64,000 nt of DNA from Roseobacter sp. GAI101 (GTDB taxonomy: Bacteria; Pseudomonadota; Alphaproteobacteria; Rhodobacterales; Rhodobacteraceae), in assembly GCF_000156335.1 (NCBI RefSeq), contig NZ_DS999215.1, positions 75,844 through 139,843 of the forward strand. Reading direction: 5' to 3'. A model generated the notes under the pieces. It did not search any database. It saw only the letters and a list, made by a program, of their open reading frames with translations, and was not told the DNA's origin. Position 1 is the first letter of the stretch, and each line of letters begins with the position of its first letter. The translations under genes were made by a program, and so were the position numbers. Shown here in pieces: positions 42,230 to 51,153 of this stretch.

Positions 42230-42814
42230 TCATTCGCTCCAGGCGTGGACATGTACGTCGTGTCCCGAGTGTGCTTTCATGATCTTGACCGCAAGGTCTT
42301 CCCGTTCCTTGTCACGGGTGCGGACCCACATCAGAATGCCGCCGTGCCGGATCTGGTTTTCGTAATATTCCCTGTGATGCTGCCCGGCCCGTCTGGCAAG
42401 CAGGGTCCCGATGACGGCGGCGGGGCTTCCTCCGATGGCGATGGCGGCGATCGACGCGGCCAGGGTGCTTGCTGGCGTCAGCAGCGCCGTCATGGCAATC
42501 GCGGACCCCACGAAAAAGAAACCGCCGGCAATGGCCCCTTCAAGCTCTCCGATGGCCTCCTCCGAGACAAAATTCGCACGTGGGGCCTTCGGGTCATCCT
42601 CAAGCTCGGTGGCGCGCCAATACGCCCGCCCAAGCTTTTCCTGCAACGCTTCCTGGCTTCCCAAAAGACTGATGTCCGAATGGTGAAACCCGACTGCGCG
42701 CAGATCATAGAATGCGGCCTGCTGGGCTTCGAACGTGTCAAACACGCCGACAGCTTCGGGAATGTTGATGTAGGTCGTCTTGTGCTCTTTCGGTTTTGTC
42801 TCAAGGTCGGCCAT
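42230..42814 (-). CDS. General stress-type protein with glycine zipper membrane segment
   Basis: 194 residues. The N-terminal domain (INIPEAVGVFDTFEAQQAAFYDLRAVGFHHSDISLLG) resembles the YflT/general stress domain in which a protein is recognised by residues around F..x..A...L...G. The middle has hydrophobic Gly/Ala-rich helices (AIAGGFFFVGSAIAMTALLT, SIAAIAIGGSPAAVIGTLLA), and the end returns to a polar domain (GGILMWVRTRDKEREDLAVKIMKAHSGHDVHVHAW). Similar proteins are annotated as heat-induced or low-oxygen stress proteins. An FNR-type box is 66 bp upstream. Confidence 0.7.
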   Translation of the reverse strand: MADLETKPKEHKTTYINIPEAVGVFDTFEAQQAAFYDLRAVGFHHSDISLLGSQEALQEKLGRAYWRATELEDDPKAPRANFVSEEAIGELEGAIAGGFFFVGSAIAMTALLTPASTLAASIAAIAIGGSPAAVIGTLLARRAGQHHREYYENQIRHGGILMWVRTRDKEREDLAVKIMKAHSGHDVHVHAWSE

Positions 42815-42879
42815 TCCGGTCTCCGGCGTGTGCGCAATGGGTGTCGCCGTTAACTATGCGTCCCATGGGGATCACCGGA

Positions 42880-42893
42880 TTGAGATGTATCAA
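42880..42893. promoter_or_regulatory. FNR/FixK-type box TTGAGATGTATCAA
   Basis: TTGAG-N4-ATCAA between the stress protein start (42814) and coxC (43013). Same variant as at 11445 and 30267. It may serve either unit. Confidence 0.6.
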
Positions 42894-43012
42894 GAGGGGC
42901 GGCGCAAATTTGCCCGATCATCAATGATAGGATGATCTGGTCGCGTGGCGCAGGTCTGGTCATCTGACGTATGATATAATTGCAAACGTCTGCCGCCGCG
43001 CTAAAAAGGGGC

Positions 43013-44140
43013 ATGTTGGAACACGGTCACAATATCTACCTCATTGTCGCAGCGCTGGCGATCGCGGTGATGTCGGGATTCACGGGCCTGTCCCTGACGC
43101 AAGGCGCATCGGCGATGGGGGTGGCGCGCCGCAAGCTGGTCGTGTCCATGTCCGCCATCGCATTGGGAAGCGGCATCTGGTCGATGCATTTCGTCGCCAT
43201 GCTTGGAATGACCTTGCCTGTCGCATTCCACTACGACGCGTTGGTCACGATGATCTCGGCATTGGTGGCCATCCTGCTGACCGGCATCGCGCTGCTTCTG
43301 GTGCATTTCGGCGCACGGACCGGGGTGCGGATCACCTTGGCCGGTATCTGTGTGGGGGCCGGTATTCTGGCGATGCACTATATCGGCATGTCGGGCATTC
43401 AGGAGGTAAAGCCCGTCTATTATTCGGCCTTTGGCGTCGGTGTAGCGATTGTCGCGTCTGTCCTGCTTTGCGTTGTGTCGTTCTGGATCAGCTACGGCCA
43501 CCGCGAAAGCCGCAATATCCTGACCGGCACGTTGGTGTTCGGGATCAGCGTCGTCGCCGTTCACTTCATCGCGATGGCAAGTACGCATTTCGTCAAGATC
43601 GACGGTGCCCAGTCAACCGGCTTGTGGATGAGCAACGAAGTGCTGGCCTTCGGCGTAACCCTGTCGTCCTTCGTGATTTCCGGGGCCTTTCTGCTTGTCG
43701 GGGTGACCTTTGCAGCCGGGTTGGGCAAACCGCAGGATGATACCCGGATGCGCCAACCTGTTGCAGAAGACCCTGGTGCCAGCGCCCCTGCCCTGTCCCA
43801 GCCGCAGATCATCAGAATACCCTATGAAAGCGACGGGCAGGCCCATTTCGTGCAAAGTGAAGATGTCGCCGCGGTTCAGGCCGAGGGGCGGTATACCTAT
43901 CTTTATCACCCGTCGGGTCGGTTGTTCTGCCCCTGGTCCATTTCCACGATGGAAGCCAAGCTTGCCGACACCCGGTTTGTGAAAGTCCACCGCAGTTATC
44001 TGGTCAACACCAACCACGTCACCAGCTTTCAGCGCAAGAAAGACAACGGGGTGTGCTTCTTTGAGCAGGCACCGCATCTTGATCACGTCACCGTCAGCCG
44101 GTCCTACCTGAAACAGGTGCGTGAACGCCTCGGCGTCTGA
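43013..44140 (+). CDS. coxC: CoxC-like MHYT-LytTR regulator
   Basis: 375 residues from ATG 43013 (MLEHGHNIYLIVAALAIAVM is the usual family start; a TTG at 42980 is possible). Seven or so membrane helices carry the repeated MHYT-type motifs MHFVAMLGM, MHYIGMSGI and a degenerate VHFIAMAST, which may bind copper or sense diatomic gases. The C-terminal LytTR DNA-binding domain has VAAVQAEGRYTYLYHPSGRL, FVKVHRSYLVNTNHV and VTVSRSYLKQVRERL. CoxC/CoxH proteins with this layout control cox genes in CO-oxidising bacteria. It is directly upstream of coxM. Paired direct repeats at 44183-44214 could be its binding site. Confidence 0.88.
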   Translation: MLEHGHNIYLIVAALAIAVMSGFTGLSLTQGASAMGVARRKLVVSMSAIALGSGIWSMHFVAMLGMTLPVAFHYDALVTMISALVAILLTGIALLLVHFGARTGVRITLAGICVGAGILAMHYIGMSGIQEVKPVYYSAFGVGVAIVASVLLCVVSFWISYGHRESRNILTGTLVFGISVVAVHFIAMASTHFVKIDGAQSTGLWMSNEVLAFGVTLSSFVISGAFLLVGVTFAAGLGKPQDDTRMRQPVAEDPGASAPALSQPQIIRIPYESDGQAHFVQSEDVAAVQAEGRYTYLYHPSGRLFCPWSISTMEAKLADTRFVKVHRSYLVNTNHVTSFQRKKDNGVCFFEQAPHLDHVTVSRSYLKQVRERLGV

Positions 44141-44182
44141 CGAACCCGCGAAACAGGACCAGCAGATTGCTGCGGATGCATA

Positions 44183-44214
44183 CGCACCTCGTGCGCATAA
44201 TTCGCATTTCGTGC
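44183..44214 (+). promoter_or_regulatory. Direct repeats upstream of coxM, candidate LytTR operator
   Basis: CGCACCTCGTGC (44183-44194) and CGCATTTCGTGC (44203-44214) match at 10 of 12 positions with a 20-bp period, close to two helical turns. LytTR-domain proteins bind paired direct repeats with this kind of spacing. The site lies 93 bp before coxM, next to the coxC stop. Confidence 0.55.
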
Positions 44215-44306
44215 ACCGGGCATCGCGCCTGAAACCTTAGTCATAGCACCATTTGCGACCTGTCCTTTTCAATACCGCCAAGTACCGGCGTCAGGGAGGA
44301 CAACGT

Positions 44307-45161
44307 ATGATACCAGCAGCATTTGAATACCATCGACCCTCGGATATCGCAGGCGCGTTATCCGTGTTGGCCGAACATGGAGACGAGGCGCGCGTGCTTG
44401 CAGGGGGGCACAGCCTGATCCCGATGATGAAGTTGCGCATGGCCGATGTCCCGCATCTGATCGACTTGCAGGATATCGCAGACCTCAAGGGGATCACGAT
44501 TGACGGCGACACGGTAACCCTTGGCGCGATGACAACGCAGCACGAACTGATCGCCGACGAGGCGCTGTTTGCGGCCTGCCCGATCATCCGAGAAGCGGCG
44601 CTTCAGATCGCAGATCCGCAGGTCCGTTACATGGGCACAATCGGCGGCAACGTGGCGAATGGAGACCCCGGAAATGACATGCCCGGTTTGATGCAATGTC
44701 TTGATGCACGCTTTACCCTTGTCGGTGCGGACGGAACGCGGTCTGTCGCAGCGCGCGATTTCTATGAATCCGCCTACATGACCGAACGGGACGACGAGGA
44801 AATTCTGACGCAGATCACGTTTTCCGCCACCGGCGCAGGCTATGCCTACGAAAAGCAAAAGCGCAAGATCGGGGACTATGCCACCGCCGCCTGTGCCGCG
44901 CTGATCACCAAGGATGGCGACAAGGTTGCAACCGCGGCCATCGCGATGACGAACCTGAGCGATATCCCGGTCCTGTCAGAAGCTGCCGCCGCCGCATTGG
45001 TCGGCACATCCTGTGACGCAGACGCCGTGAAAGCCGCCGTTGCAGCCGCGCTCGAAGATATCGACCCGACCGAAGACAATCGTGGACCCGTGGCATTCAA
45101 GATGCATGTCGCCGGGATCATCATTTCACGCGCGATCACGCGCGCTTGGTCAGGGGCATAA
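44307..45161 (+). CDS. coxM: CO dehydrogenase medium (FAD) subunit
   Basis: 284 residues from ATG 44307, with GGGAGGA 6 bases before. It carries FAD and passes electrons from the iron-sulfur subunit to quinone. Motifs: [20 protein letters not shown], the FAD pyrophosphate loop [27 protein letters not shown] and [20 protein letters not shown]. This matches CoxM of the xanthine dehydrogenase family. It is the first structural gene of coxMSL, with 11 bp to coxS. Confidence 0.95.
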   Translation: MIPAAFEYHRPSDIAGALSVLAEHGDEARVLAGGHSLIPMMKLRMADVPHLIDLQDIADLKGITIDGDTVTLGAMTTQHELIADEALFAACPIIREAALQIADPQVRYMGTIGGNVANGDPGNDMPGLMQCLDARFTLVGADGTRSVAARDFYESAYMTERDDEEILTQITFSATGAGYAYEKQKRKIGDYATAACAALITKDGDKVATAAIAMTNLSDIPVLSEAAAAALVGTSCDADAVKAAVAAALEDIDPTEDNRGPVAFKMHVAGIIISRAITRAWSGA

Positions 45162-45172
45162 GAGAGAACATC

Positions 45173-45664
45173 ATGACAAAACAAATGATTACGATGACGG
45201 TGAACGGCGAGAAGAAAGAAGTCCTGGCCGAACCGCGCGAACTGCTGATCTATGTCCTGCGTGAAAAAATGGGCATGACAGGCCCGCATGTCGGCTGCGA
45301 GACGTCCCATTGCGGGGCCTGCACCGTCGAGATTGACGGGAAGTCCGTGAAATCCTGCACCATGTTCGCAGCGCAAGCGCAAGGTGCCGAGATCACGACG
45401 ATCGAAGGGCTTGGCAGCCCGGATAGCCTGCATGTCTTGCAGGAGAGTTTCAAAGAACATCATGGCTTGCAGTGCGGCTATTGCACGCCGGGCATGATCA
45501 CGCGCGCCCACCGGTTGCTGCAGGCAAATCCGAACCCTACCGAAGAAGAGGTCCGGTTTGGGATCGCGGGCAACATCTGCCGCTGCACCGGCTACCAGAA
45601 TATCGTGAAATCCATTTTGTCGGCTGCTGCTGAACTGAATGCAGCCAAGGAGGCGGCACAATGA
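45173..45664 (+). CDS. coxS: CO dehydrogenase small (2Fe-2S) subunit
   Basis: 163 residues from ATG 45173. Two [2Fe-2S] clusters: the plant-type ferredoxin set [13 protein letters not shown] with the fourth Cys in KSC, and the four-helix bundle set QCGYCTPGM with CRCTGYQNI. It transfers electrons from the molybdenum-copper site in CoxL to the flavin in CoxM. Its stop overlaps the coxL ATG by 4 bp (ATGA), typical for fixed stoichiometry. Confidence 0.96.
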   Translation: MTKQMITMTVNGEKKEVLAEPRELLIYVLREKMGMTGPHVGCETSHCGACTVEIDGKSVKSCTMFAAQAQGAEITTIEGLGSPDSLHVLQESFKEHHGLQCGYCTPGMITRAHRLLQANPNPTEEEVRFGIAGNICRCTGYQNIVKSILSAAAELNAAKEAAQ

Positions 45665-48075
45665 AGGACGAAGTCACACGCGAGGAACGCGTAACGAACC
45701 TCAAGGGGCTGGGCTGTTCACGCAAACGGGTCGAAGACGCACGTTTCACCCAAGGCAAAGGCAACTACGTCGACGATATCAACCTGCCCGGCATGTTGAC
45801 CGGCGATTTCGTCCGCTCGCCCTACGCCCATGCCCGCATCAAGTCGATCAACACCGATGCCGCGATGGCCTTGGACGGCGTTATCGCGGTCCTGACCGCC
45901 AAAGATCTTGAACCGCTTGGGCTGCACTGGATGCCGACGCTGGCGGGCGACAAGCAGATGGTACTGGCTGACGGCAAGGTTCTGTTTCAAGGTCAGGAAG
46001 TCGCCTTTGTCGTCGCCAAGGACCGCTATATCGCCTCTGATGCGGTTGAACTGGTCGAGGTGGATTACGAAGAACTGCCGGTCATCGTGGACCCGTTCAA
46101 ATCGATGCAGTCAGACGTTGTATTGCGCGAGGATCTGGACCCCAAGGCACCCGGTGCGCACGGCCCTCGCAAGCATCACAACCATATCTTTACCTGGGAA
46201 GTGGGCGACGAGGACGGCACGAACGCCGTCATAGATGACGCTGATATCGTGGCCGAAGAATCCATGTATTATCACCGCACCCACCCCTGCCCGCTTGAAC
46301 CTTGCGGGGCTGTGGCAAGCATGGACAAGGTCAACGGCAAGCTGACGCTTTGGGGCACATTCCAGGCACCGCATGTGGTGCGGACTGTTGCGTCGCTGCT
46401 GTCAGGGATCGAAGAACATAACATCCGCGTGGTGTCCCCCGATATCGGGGGCGGTTTCGGCAACAAGGTTGGCGTCTACCCCGGCTATGTCTGTTCAATC
46501 GTTGCGTCCATCGTCACCGGCGTGCCCGTGAAATGGGTCGAGGACCGGATGGAAAACCTGATGTCCACCGCCTTTGCGCGGGACTACTGGATGAAGGGTA
46601 AAATCTCGGCCACCAAAGAAGGCAAGATCACCGGGCTGCATTGCCATGTGACCGCCGATCACGGTGCCTTTGACGCCTGCGCGGACCCGACGAAATTTCC
46701 CGCGGGCTTCATGAACATCTGTACCGGTTCCTATGACATCCCGATCGCCTATCTGGGCGTTGACGGGGTCTATACCAACAAGGCGCCCGGTGGCGTGTCC
46801 TATCGCTGTTCGTTCCGCGTGACCGAGGCGGTGTACTTTATCGAACGGATGATCGAGGTTCTGGCGATCGAGATGAACATGGATGCGGCAGAACTGCGGC
46901 GGATCAACTTTATCAAGAAAGAGCAATTTCCCTACAACTCGGCGCTTGGCTGGGAGTACGACAGCGGCGACTATCACACCGCTTGGGACAAGGCGCTGAA
47001 GGCGGTCGATTACGAAGGGTTGCGCAAGGAGCAAGCCGAACGGGTCGCCGCGTTCAAGGCAGGCGAAACCCGCAGCATCATGGGGATCGGCCTTAGCTTT
47101 TTCACCGAGATCGTGGGGGCCGGACCGGTCAAGAACTGCGATATCCTTGGCATGGGCATGTTCGACAGTTGTGAAATCCGCATACACCCCACGGGGTCTG
47201 CGGTGGCACGGCTGGGGACGATCAGCCAAGGTCAGGGGCATGCGACAACATTCGCGCAAATCCTCGCCTCCGAGATCGGCATTTCAGCCGACAGCATCAC
47301 CATCGAGGAAGGCGATACAGATACGGCCCCTTACGGGCTGGGCACCTACGGGTCGCGGTCTACGCCGGTGGCGGGCGCCGCTGCGGCGATGGTGGGGCGC
47401 AAGATCCGTGCCAAGGCGCAAATGATCGCGGCCTATCTTCTGGAAGTGCACGATGACGATGTCGAATTCGACGTGGACCGTTTCGTGGTCAAAGGCGCGC
47501 CCGAGCGTTTCAAGACCATGAGCGAAATTGCCTATGCTGCCTATAATCAGGCCATTCCCGGCCTCGAGCCGGGGCTTGAAGCGGTCAGCTATTACGATCC
47601 GCCCAACATGACCTATCCCTTTGGGGCCTATGTCTGCGTCATGGATATCGACGTGGACACCGGTGTGCCGACCATCAACCGCTTTTGCGCACTGGACGAT
47701 TGCGGCACGCGGATCAACCCGATGGTGATCGAAGGTCAGGTTCACGGTGGACTGACCGAAGCCCTAGCTGTCGCGTTGGGCCAGGAGATTGCCTATGACG
47801 ACATGGGGAATTGCAAGACCGGCACGCTGATGGACTTTTTCCTGCCGACCGCATGGGAGGTGCCGAATTACGAGACCGATTTTACCGTCACCCCGTCACC
47901 GCATCATCCGATCGGGGCCAAGGGCGTCGGTGAAAGCCCGCATGTGGGGGGCGTGCCGTGTTTCTCGAACGCGGTGCAGGAAGCGTTCCGTCCGTTTGGC
48001 AACCGTCACACAAATATGCCCCATGATCATTGGCGTATCTGGAAGACGGCAAACGATCTTGGCATGCACGACTGA
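45661..48075 (+). CDS. coxL: Form I CO dehydrogenase large (Mo-Cu) subunit
   Basis: 804 residues, the catalytic subunit oxidising CO to CO2 in air. The form I active-site loop reads [16 protein letters not shown]; Cys383 would hold the copper. Known form I proteins have AYRCSFR here, so Ser stands for Ala. Glu758 in [13 protein letters not shown] is the catalytic base; GGGFGNKVG and [12 protein letters not shown] are cofactor loops. The C-S-F-R signature separates it from form II proteins (A-Y-R-G-A-G-R), which may not oxidise CO. A hairpin follows the stop. Confidence 0.96.
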   Translation: MKDEVTREERVTNLKGLGCSRKRVEDARFTQGKGNYVDDINLPGMLTGDFVRSPYAHARIKSINTDAAMALDGVIAVLTAKDLEPLGLHWMPTLAGDKQMVLADGKVLFQGQEVAFVVAKDRYIASDAVELVEVDYEELPVIVDPFKSMQSDVVLREDLDPKAPGAHGPRKHHNHIFTWEVGDEDGTNAVIDDADIVAEESMYYHRTHPCPLEPCGAVASMDKVNGKLTLWGTFQAPHVVRTVASLLSGIEEHNIRVVSPDIGGGFGNKVGVYPGYVCSIVASIVTGVPVKWVEDRMENLMSTAFARDYWMKGKISATKEGKITGLHCHVTADHGAFDACADPTKFPAGFMNICTGSYDIPIAYLGVDGVYTNKAPGGVSYRCSFRVTEAVYFIERMIEVLAIEMNMDAAELRRINFIKKEQFPYNSALGWEYDSGDYHTAWDKALKAVDYEGLRKEQAERVAAFKAGETRSIMGIGLSFFTEIVGAGPVKNCDILGMGMFDSCEIRIHPTGSAVARLGTISQGQGHATTFAQILASEIGISADSITIEEGDTDTAPYGLGTYGSRSTPVAGAAAAMVGRKIRAKAQMIAAYLLEVHDDDVEFDVDRFVVKGAPERFKTMSEIAYAAYNQAIPGLEPGLEAVSYYDPPNMTYPFGAYVCVMDIDVDTGVPTINRFCALDDCGTRINPMVIEGQVHGGLTEALAVALGQEIAYDDMGNCKTGTLMDFFLPTAWEVPNYETDFTVTPSPHHPIGAKGVGESPHVGGVPCFSNAVQEAFRPFGNRHTNMPHDHWRIWKTANDLGMHD

Positions 48076-48082
48076 AGAAAGG

Positions 48083-48106
48083 GCGGGGCATTCCTGCATG
48101 CCCCGC
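48083..48106 (+). promoter_or_regulatory. Hairpin between coxL and coxD
   Basis: GCGGGGCAT and ATGCCCCGC form a 9-bp perfect stem with loop TCCTGC, beginning 8 bp after the coxL stop and ending 8 bp before the coxD ATG. No T-run follows. It may protect the coxMSL transcript 3' end or lower expression of the maturation genes. Confidence 0.6.
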
Positions 48107-48114
48107 ACATTACC

Positions 48115-48993
48115 ATGACATCTTGGAAAACCCTTCAGGCAGCGCTGGCTGGCACCGGATATATCGCATCCGATGATCTGGCGACTGCATTGCACATCGC
48201 GATCACCCTTGGCCGGCCCCTTCTTTTGGAGGGCGCGGCCGGCGTGGGAAAAACCGAAATCGCGCGCGCCCTTGCGACCGTGAAAGAGACGCAGTTGATC
48301 CGGCTGCAATGCTACGAAGGTCTGGATGCGTCGCAAGCCATTTACGAATGGAATTACCAGCGGCAACTGCTGTCGATCCGCGCGGCCTCCGAAGCAGGTG
48401 AAACGGGTGCAGCTGTCGAAGCCCGGATATTCTCCGAAGACTACCTGCTTGAGCGCCCGCTGCTGAAAGCCATCCGCCAAGAGACGCCCCCCGTTCTGCT
48501 GATCGACGAAATCGATCGCGGGGACGAGGAATTCGAGGCCTATCTGCTTGAGGTTCTGTCGGAATTCCAGATCACCATTCCCGAACTGGGCACAATCACC
48601 GCAAAGACGCGCCCCTTGGTAATCCTTACGGCCAATGGCACACGCGACCTGTCAGACGCGCTGCGCAGGCGCTGCATCTATGCGCATGTCGATTACCCTG
48701 ATCGCCAGACAGAGCTGGCAATTCTGGCGTCCCGATCCCCGACCACAGAAGCGCATCTGGCCCGGCAAATTGTCGGGTTTGTCCAGAAACTGCGCGAAGA
48801 AGAGCTGGAGAAGGTACCGGGCGTCGCCGAGATGCTTGATTTTGCAGCCGCCCTTGCCGGGTTGGGGATCAAGGATCTTACCGCTGATCCGGATGTTCTT
48901 CTGGCGTGCCTTGCGACCCTGCTGAAAACGCAGTCAGACCGGGCCGCCGTCCCGATCGAAGTCGCGGCGCGCATCGCAGGGAAAGCAGCATGA
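48115..48993 (+). CDS. coxD: CoxD, MoxR-type AAA+ ATPase
   Basis: 292 residues. Walker A in LEGAAGVGKTEIARAL, Walker B in VLLIDEIDRGDEEFEAYLLEVL, sensor 1 in VILTANGTRD and the arginine-containing LRRRCIYAHVDYPD show a MoxR-group AAA+ protein. CoxD works with CoxE and CoxF to insert sulfur and copper in the CO dehydrogenase active site. The ATG at 48115 has no clear ribosome site (CACATTACC before it) and follows the hairpin, so expression may be weaker than that of coxMSL. It overlaps coxE by 4 bp. Confidence 0.93.
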   Translation: MTSWKTLQAALAGTGYIASDDLATALHIAITLGRPLLLEGAAGVGKTEIARALATVKETQLIRLQCYEGLDASQAIYEWNYQRQLLSIRAASEAGETGAAVEARIFSEDYLLERPLLKAIRQETPPVLLIDEIDRGDEEFEAYLLEVLSEFQITIPELGTITAKTRPLVILTANGTRDLSDALRRRCIYAHVDYPDRQTELAILASRSPTTEAHLARQIVGFVQKLREEELEKVPGVAEMLDFAAALAGLGIKDLTADPDVLLACLATLLKTQSDRAAVPIEVAARIAGKAA

Positions 48994-50177
48994 GCAAGGT
49001 GACGCGTTTTGCAGCAGCCGACCCCGGTCCGGCAGCACGGGTATCGGGCTTCATGGCGCATCTGCGTGAACATGGCTTCCGTCTTGGTGTGGCCGAAACC
49101 GAAACCGCCTTGCAGGCGCTGTCCTGCGTGAACCCTATCGTGCCATCCGACGCGCGACTGGCGCTCAAATCCGTCTGCGCGGGGTCTGTTGAAGACATTG
49201 CGCAATTTGATCTGCTGTTTGATGCCTTCTGGATGGCCGAGGGGCGGGTATGTCAAAAGGTCGTGCCGACGGACCACGTCAAACCGATCGAAAACACCAA
49301 AAGTTCGCGTACGGATACTACTCAAGCCACGCAGGACACAGGAGCTGTCCACGCGCCGGAGGACGGGGCGGAAGGCAGTGAAAGCCATTCAGAAGGGACA
49401 GGCAAACTGGTCGCGTCCAAAGTCACCAATCTGATGAAGAAAGACCTGCGCGAACTGGTATCCGCAGAAGATATCCGCGCGGCGGAACTGGTCGCGATCC
49501 GGCTGGGAAAGGCGCTGAAAGACCGCAGATCACGCAGACGCAAGGCCGCGAAAAGGGGCGCGTCAATTGACCTGCGCCGGACCATGCGCCAAAGCCTCGC
49601 GTCGGGGGGCGAACCCTTGCGCCTTGCCAGACGGACGCGCCCCGACCGGCCTTTGAAAATTGTCACTCTGTGCGATGTCTCCGGGTCGATGATGGACTAT
49701 GCGCGACCGTTCCTTGCCTTCCTTGCGGGCCTGATGCGCGCAGATAGTGCCAGCGACGCGTATTTGTTTCATACCCGGTTGGTGCGGATTACAAATGCCC
49801 TGCGCGACGATGATCCGCTGCGGGCGTTGAACCGGATTACACTGTTGGCTGATGGCTTTGGCGGCGGGTCCAAAATCGGCGCAAATCTTCAGCAATTTGC
49901 CGACAGCTATGCGCGTCATTTCGTGGATGGTCGCAGCGTCGTGATCATCCTTTCGGATGGCTATGACAGCGAAAGCCCCGAGGTGCTGGGAACCGCCTTG
50001 GCCAAGCTGAAGCGGCGCGACTGCAAGATCATCTGGCTCAACCCGCTGAAAGGCTGGAAAGGCTACGAACCTGTTGCCAGGGGCATGGCTGCTGCCTTGC
50101 CACATCTTGATGCCTTTGCCGCCGCGACAACGCTGAACGATCTGGCGGCCCTCGAACACACGCTGGCGCGGTTATGA
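48990..50177 (+). CDS. coxE: CoxE, von Willebrand A-domain maturation factor
   Basis: 395 residues from ATG 48990 (ATGA overlap with coxD). The N-terminal half has a polar, low-complexity linker (about 85-125). The C-terminal half is a vWA domain with the metal site DVSGSMMDYARPF (D-x-S-x-S) and a later Asp in LSDGYDSESPE. CoxE teams with the MoxR ATPase CoxD, a pairing used for metal-centre assembly. An Arg-rich stretch DRRSRRRKAAKRG precedes the domain. The gene overlaps coxF by 4 bp. Confidence 0.93.
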   Translation: MSKVTRFAAADPGPAARVSGFMAHLREHGFRLGVAETETALQALSCVNPIVPSDARLALKSVCAGSVEDIAQFDLLFDAFWMAEGRVCQKVVPTDHVKPIENTKSSRTDTTQATQDTGAVHAPEDGAEGSESHSEGTGKLVASKVTNLMKKDLRELVSAEDIRAAELVAIRLGKALKDRRSRRRKAAKRGASIDLRRTMRQSLASGGEPLRLARRTRPDRPLKIVTLCDVSGSMMDYARPFLAFLAGLMRADSASDAYLFHTRLVRITNALRDDDPLRALNRITLLADGFGGGSKIGANLQQFADSYARHFVDGRSVVIILSDGYDSESPEVLGTALAKLKRRDCKIIWLNPLKGWKGYEPVARGMAAALPHLDAFAAATTLNDLAALEHTLARL

Positions 50178-51034
50178 CGCTGTCGCACTCTGAACACTCC
50201 CGGCTCGAGGCCGAAATGAAAGCGCTCAAGGCCAAGGGTGTGCCCTTTGCCATGGCCACCGTGGTGCGGACAGTAAATGCGACCTCGGCAAAGCCCGGGG
50301 GCAAGGCGCTGTTGGATCTTGAGGGTAAAATCCTGATGGGGTGGGTCGGCGGCGGCTGTGCGCGCGGCGCGGTTGGCAAGGCCGCGCGTGAGGCGATCAG
50401 GACAGGCGAACCTCAATTCATCTCGCTGCGGCCTCAGGAATTGCTGGAGACCGAAGGCGTGGTCGCAGGAGACATCCGCGACGGTGTGCGTTTCTCGCGC
50501 AACGGCTGCCCGTCACAAGGAACGATGGACGTGTTTGTTGAACCGGTCCTGCCGCTGCCCGAACTGGTGATATGTGGCACGGGGCTGGTGGCGTTAGCCC
50601 TCGCGGAACTGGGTGCACGCTTCGATTTCAAGGTGTCGGTCCACGCTGCAGAAGACGTTGAAACCGACGCGGATGCCCTGCGGGGATTTGATTTTGAGAC
50701 CCGTGATTATGTCGTGGTTGCGACCCAGGGCCAAGGGGACAAAGACGCATTGCGCGCCGCCGTCAGTGGCGATTGTCGCTATCTGAGCTTTGTCGGGAGC
50801 ATCAAAAAGTTCGACACCATCGCGGCCAAGCTGATTGCGGAAAACCCTGAGCTTGAACGCCCCCTCGCACAGGTGAAGGCCCCCGCCGGTCTGGATATCA
50901 ACGCGATTACCCCCGATGAAATCGCAATGTCGATCCTGGCTGAAATCACCCAACTTCGGCGCGCGAACCTGACGCACAGGGCCGCACACGAGGGTGAAAA
51001 CCGGACAACCGCGACACAAGGTTCACACCAATGA
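50174..51034 (+). CDS. coxF: CoxF, XdhC-family maturation factor
   Basis: 286 residues. N-terminal XdhC_CoxI domain with ATVVRTVNATSAKPGGKALLDLEGKILMGWVGGGCARGAV and a Rossmann C-terminal domain (LVICGTGLVALALAELGARFDFKVSVHAA). XdhC proteins bind and sulfurate the molybdenum cofactor before its insertion in xanthine dehydrogenase-type enzymes; CoxF is the CO dehydrogenase version. The end of the protein (HRAAHEGENRTT) is polar. Its stop overlaps the ATG of a 35-residue ORF. Confidence 0.92.
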   Translation: MTLSHSEHSRLEAEMKALKAKGVPFAMATVVRTVNATSAKPGGKALLDLEGKILMGWVGGGCARGAVGKAAREAIRTGEPQFISLRPQELLETEGVVAGDIRDGVRFSRNGCPSQGTMDVFVEPVLPLPELVICGTGLVALALAELGARFDFKVSVHAAEDVETDADALRGFDFETRDYVVVATQGQGDKDALRAAVSGDCRYLSFVGSIKKFDTIAAKLIAENPELERPLAQVKAPAGLDINAITPDEIAMSILAEITQLRRANLTHRAAHEGENRTTATQGSHQ

Positions 51035-51138
51035 CCCGCATCACGACACTCATGCGGACCCTCCGCAATCGCATCTTTCCCCCGATGACCAAAGCGCAGG
51101 CCGAGCTTTTGGCCACGATCAAATACCCTTGCTGTTGA
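51031..51138 (+). CDS. 35-residue ORF between coxF and coxG
   Basis: A small frame beginning within the coxF stop (ATGA at 51031-51034) and encoding MTRITTLMRTLRNRIFPPMT, then KAQAELLATIKYPCC. It is basic in the first half, helix-forming later, and ends in a Cys-Cys pair. It is placed in the continuous coxD-E-F-G series, 15 bp before coxG, and fits translational coupling. I know no family for it. The terminal double Cys could bind a metal such as copper, needed for form I CO dehydrogenase, but that is a guess. Confidence 0.45.
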   Translation: MTRITTLMRTLRNRIFPPMTKAQAELLATIKYPCC

Positions 51139-51153
51139 GAATAGGAATGACCA

